Of a stretch of DNA of 64,000 nucleotides, positions 53,812-64,000 are shown piece after piece. The DNA is from Serpula lacrymans var. lacrymans S7.9 (lineage: Eukaryota; Basidiomycota; Agaricomycetes; Boletales; Serpulaceae): positions 4,304,908 through 4,368,907 of the forward strand of contig NW_006763290.1 in NCBI RefSeq assembly GCF_000218685.1, read 5' to 3'. Each line of letters starts with the position of its first letter. The stretch's first letter is position 1. The notes beneath the pieces were generated by a model. That model ran no database searches, had not been told where the DNA came from, and was given only the letters and a program-made list of their open reading frames with translations. The position numbers and the translations under genes are program-made.

Positions 53812-56800
53812 CTTCCACTCGAGTGCAACCATAGTCCCATAGCTTTAGAGAATTTCCAGTGTTTTTCATGAGTGAGGGGTTTAGTGAGAATGTCTGCAAC
53901 CATATCTCTTGTAGGAACATATCTGATTACTGCCTCTCCCTTTGATACTAAGTCATCTTGGACAAAATGATATTTCCGTTGAATGTGTTTTGTGCAAGCA
54001 CGGAACTGTGGATCTCGTGTAAGAATGATAGCTGCTTGATTGTCACAGTGCAATGTTGTAGGTCCATTTTGAGCATATCCAATTTCTTCAAAAAATGTCC
54101 GAAGCCATGCAAGGTGTTGTCCAGCATTGCTCAATCCAATGTACTCTGACTCCGTGGAAGATAAAGCAACCATGTTTTGTCTTTTGCTTGTCCAGGAGAT
54201 TGCTCCTCAGATGGTGATAAAGACAAACCCTGATGTTGATCGAGACGTGTCTGGGTCTCCAGACCAATCTGCATCTGAATATCCATAGAAATTCATGTCC
54301 ATGGAGACATCTGTGCCATCATATCGTAGTTCCATGTCCCTGGTTGCTTTCAGATATCGGAGGACACATTTTGCAGCTTCCCAGTGATGGCTCCTTGGAG
54401 CTGAGCTATGCTTGCTTAGTATTCCAACAATGTAGGCAATGTCTGGGCAGGTTCCGAGCATGGCATACATGAGGGAGCCTACAATTGAGAGGTATGACAC
54501 TTAACGCCCTTCAATATGCATCTTGTGTTGCACAATATCTTCCCCTGGAGCATTTGCAAGGAGTTTTGATCCATGGGCCATTGGTGTCCATACTGGTTTG
54601 CAGTTCTTCATTCCAGTATGCTCCAGGACTGTGTCAATGTATTGGCGTTGCAATAGGGATATTGTTTTGTTTGAACGATCACGTTGGATTTCTATTCCGA
54701 GGATGTATTTGCTTCTCCAAGGTCCCGCATTTTGAATATGGCTTCGAGTTTGGCTTTTGTGATATCCATGAATTTTTGGGATGAAGCTCCTAGGAGGAGG
54801 TCATCTACATAGACAACAACAAAGCATATTTGTTTATTGTCCCAGAATACATAGAGACATGTTTCTGCGTTTAGTCTTGTGAAACCGAGCTCCTGGAGCT
54901 TGCAATCAAAAGTTTTGTTCCATGTACAACCAGCTTGTTTTAACCTGTAGATAGATTTCTTCAATCTCCAGCAGTATCCAGGTTGGATAGGAACACCCCC
55001 TGGAGGAAGCATGTACAGTTCTTCTTCAAGTTCTCCATTGAGATAAGCTGTGGATACGTCCATTTGATTGAGTTCTAGGTCGTACTTTGCTACCAGGGCT
55101 AGAATAATTTGGATTGACTCTAAGTTTGCAACCGGAGCAAAAACCTCCTGGTAATCAATCCCCTCCCTTTGAGTAAAACCTCGTGCAATAATCTGGAGTT
55201 TGTATCTCTCGATGTTTCCGTTCTGATCAAACTTGATCCGGAACACAGGTTTTGATGTGATGGGTTTTACTCCCTTTGGAAGTGGAACAGTGTCATATAC
55301 TATATTAGTATTGAGACTTAGGAGTTCCTCCTCCAAGGCAGACTTCCATAATTCTCCATCCGGACGTGATAAGGCTTCCTTTAGTGTCCTTGGAAGGTCT
55401 GTGTTAGATTGACTGGTACTTGCTATTCCAGCAAAGAATGTCTCCTCTGTATCAGATGTTTCTTCATGAACCTCAGGAGTGTTAGGTTTCTCCATGGAGT
55501 TGTCATGCTGCTCTTTTCAAGACTGTTCCTCATCTAGAGTCCTTTGATAATCTCGGTTTTTGTCTGCAGGACAGGTCTGGCGACTGCTTCTGCGTACTCC
55601 TAGGACTTCAGCAGGCATGACTGCTCTTTTAGGAACTTGTGCAGGTACTCCAGGGAGTAGACACATTTGTGTATTTGTTGCCCCACTTACTCCTGAAGGT
55701 GTTGAATCACTCCTCGGAGGTGTTGGATGACTCCTTGGAGGTGTTGTATGCCTTCCAGAAGCTGATCCAATGGACAGGCTGTCTAGCTGTATTCGGAATG
55801 AGTCCCTCCCACTGATCTGTGCTAGTGTCTGTGTTCCAGGGAGCAGTGTCATCCTTTTGTACCTTTCCGGATTCATTGAATATGACATGCCGACTGGAAA
55901 ACACAATCCGTTTTTCAGTGTCTAGGAGTTTGTAGGCTTGCTTTCCATGTGTGTAGCCAATCATTATGGCTTTGCGCCCCTTGGAGTAAAACTTCCCTTG
56001 TCTTTTGTCTTTCGGAATCAAGGCATATGCTTGGCATCCGAAAGGGCGAAACAAAGTTGGATCAACTCTCCTTTTAAAAAGTATTTCATATGGGGTCTTT
56101 CCATGGAGTCCTGATGCTGGGCTGCATGCTGTGATATATGCAGCTGTTTGCATGGCATCTACCCAAAATGACTTTGGGAGCTTGGAATCATGGAGCATAG
56201 TGGTTGCTAATGTAGCCAATATCTGATTCATGCGTTCTGCAATGCCATTTTGTTCCGGAGTATCTGCAGCTGTAGTTTCTTGGATGACACCATCTCCTTG
56301 GAGTTGATTTTTGAATGCATTGCCAGTATATTCTCCTCCCCCATCGCTCCGGAGGAATTCTGTGTATAGTGGAGTGAAGTTTTCTTCTCCCAAATGAGTC
56401 TGGAAGAATATTTGGACATCTTCTTTCCATTGCTTGTATCGTTCCAGTGCTTCACTTTTATGTTTTAGGAAATATATCCATGGAAATTTGGGGAAATCAT
56501 CTACAATGATAATCCAGTACCAAAAACCCTCCCTGGAAGTTGGTTTGATTGGTCCTCCAACATCTGTGTGCACAATTTGTATGGGGTGCTTGGCTCGGTT
56601 TCCTCCAGTGGACTTGAAAGGTAGTTTCTTCATCTTTCCTAAAGCACAAGGTTCACAAAACTCCAGGGTTCCGGTAAGGGTGTCTATGTCCTGGAGCTGT
56701 CTTTTTGTAACCATTTGTTGCAAGCGGTCCATTCCAATGTGTCCCATTCTCCTGTGCAATAAATTTACATCTACTGCTGCAAAAGCTGACTCCGGGTTGA

Positions 56801-57480
56801 TTTCGGGTTTTGCTTGGATGTGATAAAGTCCTCGCTTGTGTAACGCAGTGAGGATAAGTTCCTCCTTTTTCCGAACTTCACAAGCATTTGACCCTGCTGG
56901 AAAAAGTGTTGATAACCCCTTTTTGGACAATTTGTGGACAGAGACGAGTGCTAACGTGAAGTTTGGCACAAGTAAAACATTTGACAGTGCAATATTGTAG
57001 TCCTTTTTGCCAACAGTTGCTTGTAGGATTACTGTTCCAATGCCAATAGCATTTACAGAGGATTCATCCCCAAAACTGATTGTCCTCGGAGGATGCAGAA
57101 CATGGTATGTTCCTGGCTCAAACCAGGAGCGGTGAGGGACCATGTGGGATGTTGCTCCAGAGTCAATAATAATTGTTGTTTTGGTCTTATCGGGTTCTGA
57201 CACAAGGTAAGCTTGAATGTGTTTAGCAAGGGGCTTGGAAATATGTACATGATCTAATGCAATATGACTCTGTTCCTCCTCAGAGTCAGATCCAGATGAT
57301 TGCTCCGCTGTATTTGCCTTTTCCTTCTCTTTTCCTTTATCCTTGTGTCTTTCCTTTCCCTTCTTCCTTTGACCTTTTTCAGCTGACTGAAGTGTTCAAC
57401 ACTCCGAGGTGTTGTGTGATTTGGCTTTGTGGACACGTTCTGCAACACAATCAACCAGCTTATGGAGCCCATATATATTG
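53806..57480 (-). pseudogene. Ty1/copia retrotransposon polyprotein, 5'-truncated
   Basis: Domains run in copia order. A Gag remnant near 57400 has a broken zinc knuckle. Protease IIDSGATSHM (about 57160), integrase finger HRRMGH...CEPC, and the integrase core follow. The core has Asp (HTDVGGP), Asp (RSDGGGEY) and Glu (PEQNGIAERMN), all three kept. The frame changes near 55750 and meets one in-frame TGA at 55517. Reverse transcriptase (54692-55495 and on) has FRIKFDQNG, ARGFTQREGIDY, MDVSTAYLNGE and VVYVDDLLLG (YVDD kept). A one-base shift lies near 54710, with stops at about 54501 and 54205. RNase H (53806-54173) has STESEYIGLS, CDNQAAI and YVPTRDMVADILTKPL. Most residues are intact, so the copy is young, but three or more breaks and loss of the 5' LTR and gag make it non-autonomous. 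Confidence 0.88.
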
Positions 57481-57650
57481 TGGTAGGATAGACATAATGT
57501 ATGAGCCACCTTGGTTGAAAGAGATAAATTAATATATGTGCTTGAGCGAGAAAAGAGGCAATGTACCCCTGGTATAGCTATTAATCTATGAAATGATTTA
57601 TGGCCTATTCCATCCTGTACAGCCTAGTAAGCAACCCTCTAGTCTAGCTC

Positions 57651-58178
57651 TCACAAGAGTGCAAAAATGTTCCCTGATCCATCTGAAATATTTGAATCCA
57701 TATCCATATCACCATTAATATCCTCAGCTCCAAATTCTCTCCTCCATTTTTCATATACAGTTTTATCCATCCTAATCATCTTCCCTGCAATGGGGTGGGG
57801 TACCTCGATATGCTCCTCATCATCTTCATCAGAAAGCTTTGAGGGTCCAGCCATATTCTCCTCAGATTCTGTGGGAATAAGGTCATAGAGACAATCATAG
57901 TAGTCGTCCACCATGTCTTCTGGGTCTTCATCTATAGGTCTAAGTTCATCAGGTAATATATCAGGTACTTCCCTTGTCTCCAAATCATTGCCCCTATCAA
58001 GTTCTCCTGGAATTGTCAAACTTTGTAGCTTCCCTTTGTTATACCACTTGCAGCTTCTTGCTGATGACAGATGGGGTATTAGGCCCTGGGGAGTTTTAAG
58101 CTTCTTGTAACAAGCAAGAAAGATTATAGGATCCTCTCCCATAAACTGGGCAGATGTGAGCTCAACTTGAACGTTCAA
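57651..58178 (-). pseudogene. Plavaka-like transposase, N-terminal fragment
   Basis: The 175-codon open frame holds a degraded C2H2-like start (CYKKLKTPQGL then HLSSARSCKWYNKGK). A long acidic stretch follows, and then a block HPIAGKMIRMDKTVYEKWRR with EDINGDMDMD. To my recollection this order (C2H2 finger, acidic region, HPxAGxxIRMD) is the N-terminus of the fungal Plavaka group of CACTA-like transposases. The catalytic part does not follow, as the frame ends at NIFALL and a stop. The fragment lies between the copia element and the FunK1 relic, same strand. Function of the fragment alone is not expected. Confidence 0.5.
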
Positions 58179-58525
58179 AGCCTACTGATTGTAGGCCAAC
58201 CATAATCAGATGCTAGACATAGAGGGGGATATAAACACAGTAAAGGTGCCTACTTGTGGATCAGATGGATGGGTGTTGACGTGACAAGCACAATAACAGC
58301 AAAGGTCAGTAAGGCAAAAATACAACAGTCTGAATACATATTCTCAAGCCTAAATATTACATGTAAAGCTACAAACTACACTGTGACCAATAGCAATACA
58401 CTCTATAGGCACAGTTCAGGCTTTGTTCACCTGCTATGGGTGCGTGTTGATCTGGAGCACTTGCTGACAGGCTCATCACTTTTATTTCTATCTGAATTAT
58501 GTCTAGTTCTAGTAAGCCTGATCTT

Positions 58526-59940
58526 TTATGAAGTCAGAGGTATGTGACTGTGTAATGAGACATCACTGTGCTGATGAGGCGGTGATTCCGGAGACTCCTG
58601 TTTCTGAGCATTTTGATGACACAGGTTTCTTTCCGGCTGCAGTTTGCTTCTGTTTTTGAGAGGCTGACTACTTTGACAACACAGATTCCTTGCCAGCTGC
58701 AGTGTGCTTTGCTTTCTATCCCAGTCAATTTGCTGACAGTAGGGGCCTTTGCAGTTGACCATGATCAACCATAGCATCCAGAAAACGGACTCCATGTCAT
58801 TACTGATGTTGACAGGCCAATCTGGGACAACAAAATGGAGCAAGGAAGCCTTGACTTGAAGCCATGAATTGCCATCACTAATGTCACAATGAATAAGATC
58901 ACATCTCAAGTAACCATGCTGAAAGCCTGTGTAGCCAGATATTAGCAAGTGATGAGATGAACATAAATAATTCTTGGTTTACCAAGTAAAACACCAATGA
59001 TCCCATCCAGCATTTCACATACACAGGAAAACCACACAAGTTCTACCCCAACTGTTTTCATGGCCATGTAATGATGTGTATGGTCCTCCAAGGCAGCCAA
59101 CTCTGAAACTCCAACAGTGCTCATGATGACCTTGGTTGTGTCCTGAATAAGTGTCCCAGGATGTGCAATAGATGGCATAAAGGTTGATGATGGTGAAAGG
59201 CGATGGTCTCTGATTGGAATTGCTGAGTAAAAAATGTGTGTCATCCCAACCAGTATTTGCCCTATCATATAAGGCATCCACTTCTGGATTTCCAGATCTG
59301 ATGATGTTGTCAAAAGATAGAAAAGGGTGAGGTTGATTATTGTTAGGATGACGGAAGATAGGTGAGGAGCTTTCATTATAATCTGCAAAGAATGGATCTC
59401 TTGTCAAATCCTCTAGCTTATTGTGAATGTCACTGTCAGAAGGAGTACCAGTGGTAAGCCAGCAATCTTTGATAATGACGTGATCAGGATCTTCAGGTGC
59501 ACAAGGCCCATCACCAGAGACCTCCACCACCATAACCCTTATGGCTCTTCCCAGCAGGCTTGTTGGCTTGAAGAGGATTGCAACAACTTTACAGAGTAGA
59601 GTAGCTGCACCTTGCTCAACACGCAAAACTGGCACACCCTCATTGCTGTAATCCATAGCATGGTTGTAGCCTAGCCATCTAGTCTGCGAGTAACAAAGGA
59701 ATATCATGGTCCTGATAAATAGCTCAGGGTATCTATTACTGTCAAATGGTAAAGTGGTAATGTTGCCTCCTCTCATGAATAGTGATAGCATGGGCCCGCA
59801 GAGAGACAGTTTAATGTAAAATCTCTTAACAACTTGCTCATGAAGGACAAACAATGCAGTATCTGCCAACTGGCCTACAAAGTGGGAAAAATCCATATTT
59901 TTGACCTTGTACATAGAGAGCAGATGAAGCCAGGTATACC
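58526..59940 (-). pseudogene. FunK1-type fungal protein kinase relic
   Basis: FunK1 kinases are a family expanded in Agaricomycetes, with divergent kinase motifs. The first frame (59015-59914) has HFVGQLADTALFVLHEQVVK, MRGGNITTLPFDSNRYPEL, LGYNHAMDY, a SLLGRAIRVMVVEVSG segment and VIIKDCWL (the ATP-site Lys). A shift near 59200 leads to the frame 58942-59388 with TTKVIMSTVGVSELAALE and VCEMLDGIIGVL. A further shift leads to 58526-58948 with LIHCDISDGN (catalytic loop, HCD for HRD) and NDMESVFWMLWLIMVNCKGP, followed by a Ser/Gln/Lys-rich tail with two similar 20-residue repeats. The DFG-type Asp is not evident. The frame changes could partly be introns but are most simply damage. The family call is fairly confident. 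Confidence 0.68.
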
Positions 59941-59989
59941 AATTGGCGTGACTTCCTCATTGAAGCATTTATTCAAACTGATTGCAAGT

Positions 59990-60950
59990 CATCTATGATG
60001 CTATCTTGTCCTCCTGCCTTTTCCTGTATTCTGTGTAGAGATCTGGGGAATACACCTGACACCAATCACACATAATATATCCACCAGGTCCAGTGCCTTT
60101 GGTAAGAATCACAAAGTTCCTCCACGATGGATGCCACAGTTCCTTCTAACAGGGTGGTTGTAACAACCAAGAGTTTCTTACTCTGGCGCACAACTCAGAC
60201 AAGCAAAAAAATGAGAGAAAGAAGGGATCACCCCTTAGGTTTCAACAAGTTTGTTGTGCTAGACAACAGGAGGACTCGCTGAGTCCTTCCCTATGTATTG
60301 CTCCTACATATATATAAAATACATGAGGTACTGTACAGTTGTAAATAAAGTTTAAAGTCCGATGTTTAGCATGTGACCAGTCACATGGTGAGCCTAGACA
60401 CTGGTCAGGTGATGTGTCACATAACTTGGTCATGTGACTATGAAAAGTCCGAAAATATAAAGTAAAGTAAATGGTCACATGATCAGTCATGTGACTTGGA
60501 AAATAAAAAGTAAAAGTACAAAAAGTGAAGCGTAAGTAGGTGCTGGTATGTCTATTGTAACAGTGGTATCCCGACCAAAGGTCCAATCTTGCATAATATG
60601 AGATGGTGAGTAAGTTGGCTGTGGTTTCTTTGACTCAGGATAAGCCTGAGCATGCTATATTATGGTATCACCTGCATGAGAATCTAGTTTGCTGGTTAAC
60701 TCTTCAAGAAACTGGCTGTCTTCTCTCCACTGCTTTTGAAATTTCCAATATATAGGGGGTTTTACGGGGCTTCTGCATCTGCTCAGCAAAAAAAATGTCA
60801 GGGTAATCATTTAAGTCATAATAATGACCCTTTTTCTTGTGATAATTGACGAGATTAGAAAGAACATCAAGATTGGCCCATAGTGGCATTGATGGAAACA
60901 TGAATATATGGGTGAAGTCCATTACTTGTAGATTGTAATAGCTATGCACA
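59990..60950 (-). pseudogene. Unrecognised gene interrupted by a solo LTR
   Basis: On the minus strand an 81-codon frame (60704-60949; FTHIFMFPSMPLWANLD, GHYYDLNDYPDIFFAEQMQK) continues after a one-base shift as FLEELTSKLDSHAGD. Then come a TAG and HAQAYPESKKPQPTYSPS. Deleting the LTR at 60159-60562 and one GTGGT joins HIMQDWTFGRDTT to LLEGTVASIVEELCDSYQ in frame, through about 60060. I cannot name the family, but the conserved-looking Trp, Gly and Asp pattern suggests a real former gene rather than a chance ORF. It ends just upstream of the FunK1 relic on the same strand and might be part of the same locus. Confidence 0.4.
60159..60562 (+). mobile_element. Solo LTR, family A, divergent (copy 8)
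   Basis: This 404-bp sequence runs from TGTAACAACCAAGAGTTTC to TATTGTAACA, with a perfect target duplication GTGGT (60154-60158 and 60563-60567). The 5' third matches the family (ACTCTGGCGCACAACTCAGAC, ACAGGAGGACTCGCTGAG). The rest is diverged and contains several CATGTGAC words (60365-60500) not seen in the other copies. Confidence 0.9.
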
Positions 60951-61947
60951 CTTTGTCCTTGTTCAGTTCAATATCCATTGCCTTGTGAGTCACAATCTTG
61001 TTCAAGGTATGTGGTTTCTCAATCAGCTAGTAAAACCATCCAGTAAGAAAAGAGTGACTTACCCTATATCTGTAGCTAGATTGACTTGTGAAGCTTGATC
61101 ATAGGCCAATGGAGGCAGCTCAGCGTAACCACTGTTCTCTCAGCTAATTTGGTAAGCATAGTTTTCCCACGTGCTAAAGGTAGGGTGCTAACTGACCATT
61201 GTGTTGACGGAGATCCTTGTAGCAATGGACTGTAGTAGTATGGAGGTCAGGCTGTAACATCCTTGAGGTGAAGTATAACCTGCTAAAACTTTGGGTAAGC
61301 ATGATATCTCAGTCTACACTACTTTTGTGTGTTCTTCTATCACCAATAACATGAATAGTACATTTATTTTCAGCATGCTTGATCTATTTTTGGGAGATGA
61401 ATTCAATTATAACAGGTGTGTGGCACAATGTGCCAGTATAAGGAACACATTGTAGCCTTAGAGTTAAGCACACAGGACTGTGAGAAGTCCCACTCACCTT
61501 TTGATGGCATGAGTGTCCTGGCAGGACACTTGCACCTCACACTTTCCGCCACATGACATCAAGACTGTGGGAATGTTCAACCAGCCATGCACAACACCTC
61601 CCTATTAACCCCCAGCTCATTTTTTTTACTCAGGATGGAATTGACTTGATTTTGCGCTGTGTAGAGACATCTGGAGATTCTTGTGTCCCTCAACTTACTG
61701 CAAGTCTCAAGGCAATTCAATCAGACCCACCTGAAACTTCACAAAATTCTAAAAGCAGAATTCAATCATCAGCATCTGGACCAAACAACAGGAAGCATCA
61801 CACATACCCTGGACACGCCGAAAGGTTGAGGCATTACCCTAGGAATGGAATGCCCTTAGTCAGCAAGTCCAGATGCAGGCTTGGGGAAGATTTGGTACAT
61901 ATCCGCTTTGGCATCTGGCCATTTCAACTCAACATCATCCAACCCAG
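60951..61947. other. No recognised gene
   Basis: The plus-strand ORF 61553-61999 (148 codons) lies opposite minus-strand frames and has no domain. A TGTAGCCTTAGAGTTAAGCAC sequence near 61452 weakly resembles a box A but has no box B partner. Nothing else stands out. Confidence 0.35.
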
Positions 61948-62475
61948 CTATCTGGGTCTTGAGCATCGAGGCCGTTGTTTGTCAAACCATTTGGTGTAGT
62001 CCTGAAATAGTGGAGGGTTCTGTGCTTGCGTGCACACATTTGTTAGGGCATGAAGTGGGCATGTGTTACGCACGAAGTGCTTAACAAAGTCTGAGGGTTC
62101 GTCGAGGTTTGTAAAGAGACTTATCTGAAGACAAGTTCGAGAACATAGTTCTGAGTGGAGGTCTTCCAACGGGAGTTGGTCTTCTTCTGAATAGAAGTCT
62201 GATCTTAGGAGTCTAGCTTTGTAAGCGTAAACTGTGTAGAATCGTATTAGAGAATACTACTGCTGTTACATGGTATTTATAAGGGAAAGGAATCGGTGAT
62301 AGGAGTTAGGTCCTATCTAGGGCAGGTCCGTCTGTTGAGGACTAAGTACTATAATAGGTACTGTGAATGCGAGAGGAACAGAAATGTACGTGAAGGAAAT
62401 GAGTCATCGGTCCGATGGTATAACTGATGAGTAAAAAGAAATGAGTAGTCCTTAAATGTCCAATAGAGATCGTAA
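61948..62475 (-). other. Possible LTR plus start of an unrecognised ORF
   Basis: On the minus strand a block starting TGTTACGATCTCTATTGG (62475) holds a TATAAATACC box (about 62276). It is followed by an open frame of about 93 codons (YKARLLRSDFYSEEDQLPLE... to QRPRCSRPR) ending at 61948. The layout resembles an LTR followed by the start of gag, but I found neither a second LTR nor a target duplication, and I do not recognise the protein. Composition is richer in CG than the flanks. Confidence 0.25.
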
Positions 62476-64000
62476 CAGCATATTGTTTATTTTGATGTTA
62501 AGTGTTATAAATCTAGTTATGAGGGCACAAAGGTGAGTCCCATTTGTTAGTTCTTTTTTGTTAGTTTACTGACCTTTTTTTTTGAATTTTTTGAATGCAA
62601 CAGGATAGGCCATGACATTGAAAGGTGTCTATGAGACAAGGATTGTGCATCTGGCATCTAGCCCATCCAAGCGGACATTCTATTAATGGGTATCAGCCGG
62701 CTGCAAGTGGGTCAGTGTACTCACTGGTTATCATTGCAGGCCTTGACCTTTGCTGGATGCTGGGCCGAGCAGAAAGCAAAGTTGTTTGCAATATGGCCAA
62801 ATGTCTGAGGCATCCCCCAGCAAATAGTAAGTCCCATAGTACCTATCCTATTCCCTTGCTAACTGCCTTATTTCTGTAGCTTGTGGTGTATTGATTTTGT
62901 CACAAATTATACCTAATGTTTGTAAATTGCGGGAGCTGCTTCCTCTTAGCCTCCCTGCCTTTTTCCTCAAGGACTCAGTTGAGTGTACCTCCCTCAAGGA
63001 TACAGATCAATTCTTGAATTTGATTCCTCTCAAGTGAGTCTTTTTTTTCTTCTTTTCCACTATTTCTATTAACTACTTTGATTCATATACAGTAAATTTG
63101 CGCTTCCAAAATGATTGCGAGATGATTGAAGGGTAGCCCTTGGGCTATGTATGGAGGACCCAATCACCATCACCATTGCAACCTACCACCACAAAGACCT
63201 CATCCAACAAGAACTTGCCTCCCACCAAGACCAAGGCAATTCCAGTGTCTGTCAAGGGCACTGCGTCCAGGTCAAGGCCTCCTATGACCGGTATGCGGCA
63301 GCAAATACTCAATTTTCTGCCAGAAGGGACCAATCAAAAAATATGGACTGGACCAATGCTCAGAGGATAATTGTTGAGTAGTCCTCAACATTGCAGATCT
63401 CTGTACCAAGGTATGTGGATCAAGACTTATGTTTAGTTTTACCTATTGGTGATTTTTCTGGGGGTGCTCTTGTTATGTATGAATAAGGGCTTGTTTTTGA
63501 GTTGTGTTCTGGGGATTTTGTTATATTCTGCTCTGAAGAGACTACTCACTTTGACCTTGATTATCAAGGGTAAAGAGCTTCCTTTGTTTTACATACAGAT
63601 AGTTAGTTTAGACCTTGGGTTAATGACAGATGATTGTGAGGAAAATCCATTCTTCAATTAATACTATATAATTTCAGCTAGAGTTTTCTTTGTTTTATTG
63701 ACTTTTAGGAGGCGCACAAACATACAACAGCCATCTGTTTATATGTGTTTGTGGGTCCATATTGGGTTTGTTTATGCTTTTTTTTCAGTCTATGCTTTAA
63801 CTCTCTTTCTTTCTGGCTATGATTTGCTGTTTACTCTCCTCTTTCAGTTGTTGCTGTTATTATCTTGTCTTATTAAAATGACTAGAATGACACATTGTAC
63901 TAAGACAAAGGGAAACATTTCTTCCAAAAGAATCCCCAAAAATCCATCCAAAAGTCCATTTCCTCCACTGTCAACTCAGCCCCCTGCAAGGAAAAAGGTA
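62476..64000 (+). other. Unrecognised, possibly multi-exon plus-strand sequence
   Basis: Open pieces at 62625-62830, 62885-63035 (LRELLPLSLPAFFLKDSVE) and 63140-63380 are separated by intron-like segments (AAATAGTAAGTCCC...TTTCTGTAG at 62823-62878 and GTGAGTC near 63035). A later frame (63446-63661) is hydrophobic. No domain is recognised, and the window ends before the locus can be judged. Confidence 0.25.

Noticed and set aside
61553..61999. 148-codon plus-strand ORF as a gene
   Set aside because: It lies opposite another open frame, has no recognisable domain, and its composition is not gene-like enough to support a call.
1..64000. CRISPR arrays, rRNA genes, bacterial operons or phage modules
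   Set aside because: Nothing of the kind was seen. Introns, retrotransposon types and domain families are all eukaryotic.

Overview
The window is a eukaryotic, AT-rich and gene-poor chromosomal segment, best explained as an Agaricomycete (mushroom-forming basidiomycete) genome with a heavy transposon load. I infer this from relics of families typical of such fungi: a FunK1-type kinase, DUF6698 and DUF6589 proteins, an NB-ARC/NACHT protein with the basidiomycete-style DNFE Walker B, KDZ and Plavaka-like transposase pieces, a PIF/Harbinger transposase start, a RecQ-like helicase and a SUN-domain gene. Introns of 50-60 nt with GTAAG...CAG borders fit. No complete, undamaged known gene is visible. 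Nearly every recognisable reading frame carries stops, frameshifts or insertions.

Layout. 1-9 kb: an LTR-like solo element and unrecognised, intron-bearing gene remnants. 9-16 kb: two solo LTRs, a DUF6698 remnant, and a 71-72 bp minisatellite holding a nested MITE and an LTR. 16-22 kb: an NLR pseudogene, a GGGATATCCC-type repeat cluster and a nearly full-length Penelope-like reverse transcriptase relic. 23-33 kb: two Ty3/gypsy pol relics, a copia solo LTR, a second copy of the LTR-like element, and an unbroken 260-codon ORF (29249-30031, minus) that I cannot name. 33-41 kb: a SUN-domain gene with a rearranged inverted duplicate of its last exon, another solo LTR in coding-like sequence, and a truncated Harbinger transposase. 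41-53 kb: a KDZ gene split by a solo LTR, two more LTRs, a long DUF6589 relic and a RecQ-like helicase relic split by a tRNA-like element. 53-57.5 kb: a Ty1/copia element lacking its 5' end. 57.6-64 kb: a Plavaka-like zinc finger fragment, a FunK1 relic, another gene split by a solo LTR, and unrecognised sequence.

The most distinctive signals are two families of short insertions. (1) Eight solo LTRs of one family (about 404-476 bp, TGTAACAACC...TGTAACA) are present. Six have perfect 5-bp target duplications, and three sit inside coding sequence whose frame is restored when they are removed in silico. (2) Elements of 165-196 bp carry an internal tRNA-like fold with A and B boxes and are flanked by 5-bp duplications. 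Two are about 97% identical 196-bp copies, and a third interrupts the helicase just before its Walker A motif. A tRNA-like Pol III unit inside an element with LTR-type target duplications is unusual and is my best candidate for an undescribed element type.

The genes do not form a functional pathway. They are independent relics whose common history is invasion by retrotransposons and by small non-autonomous elements.
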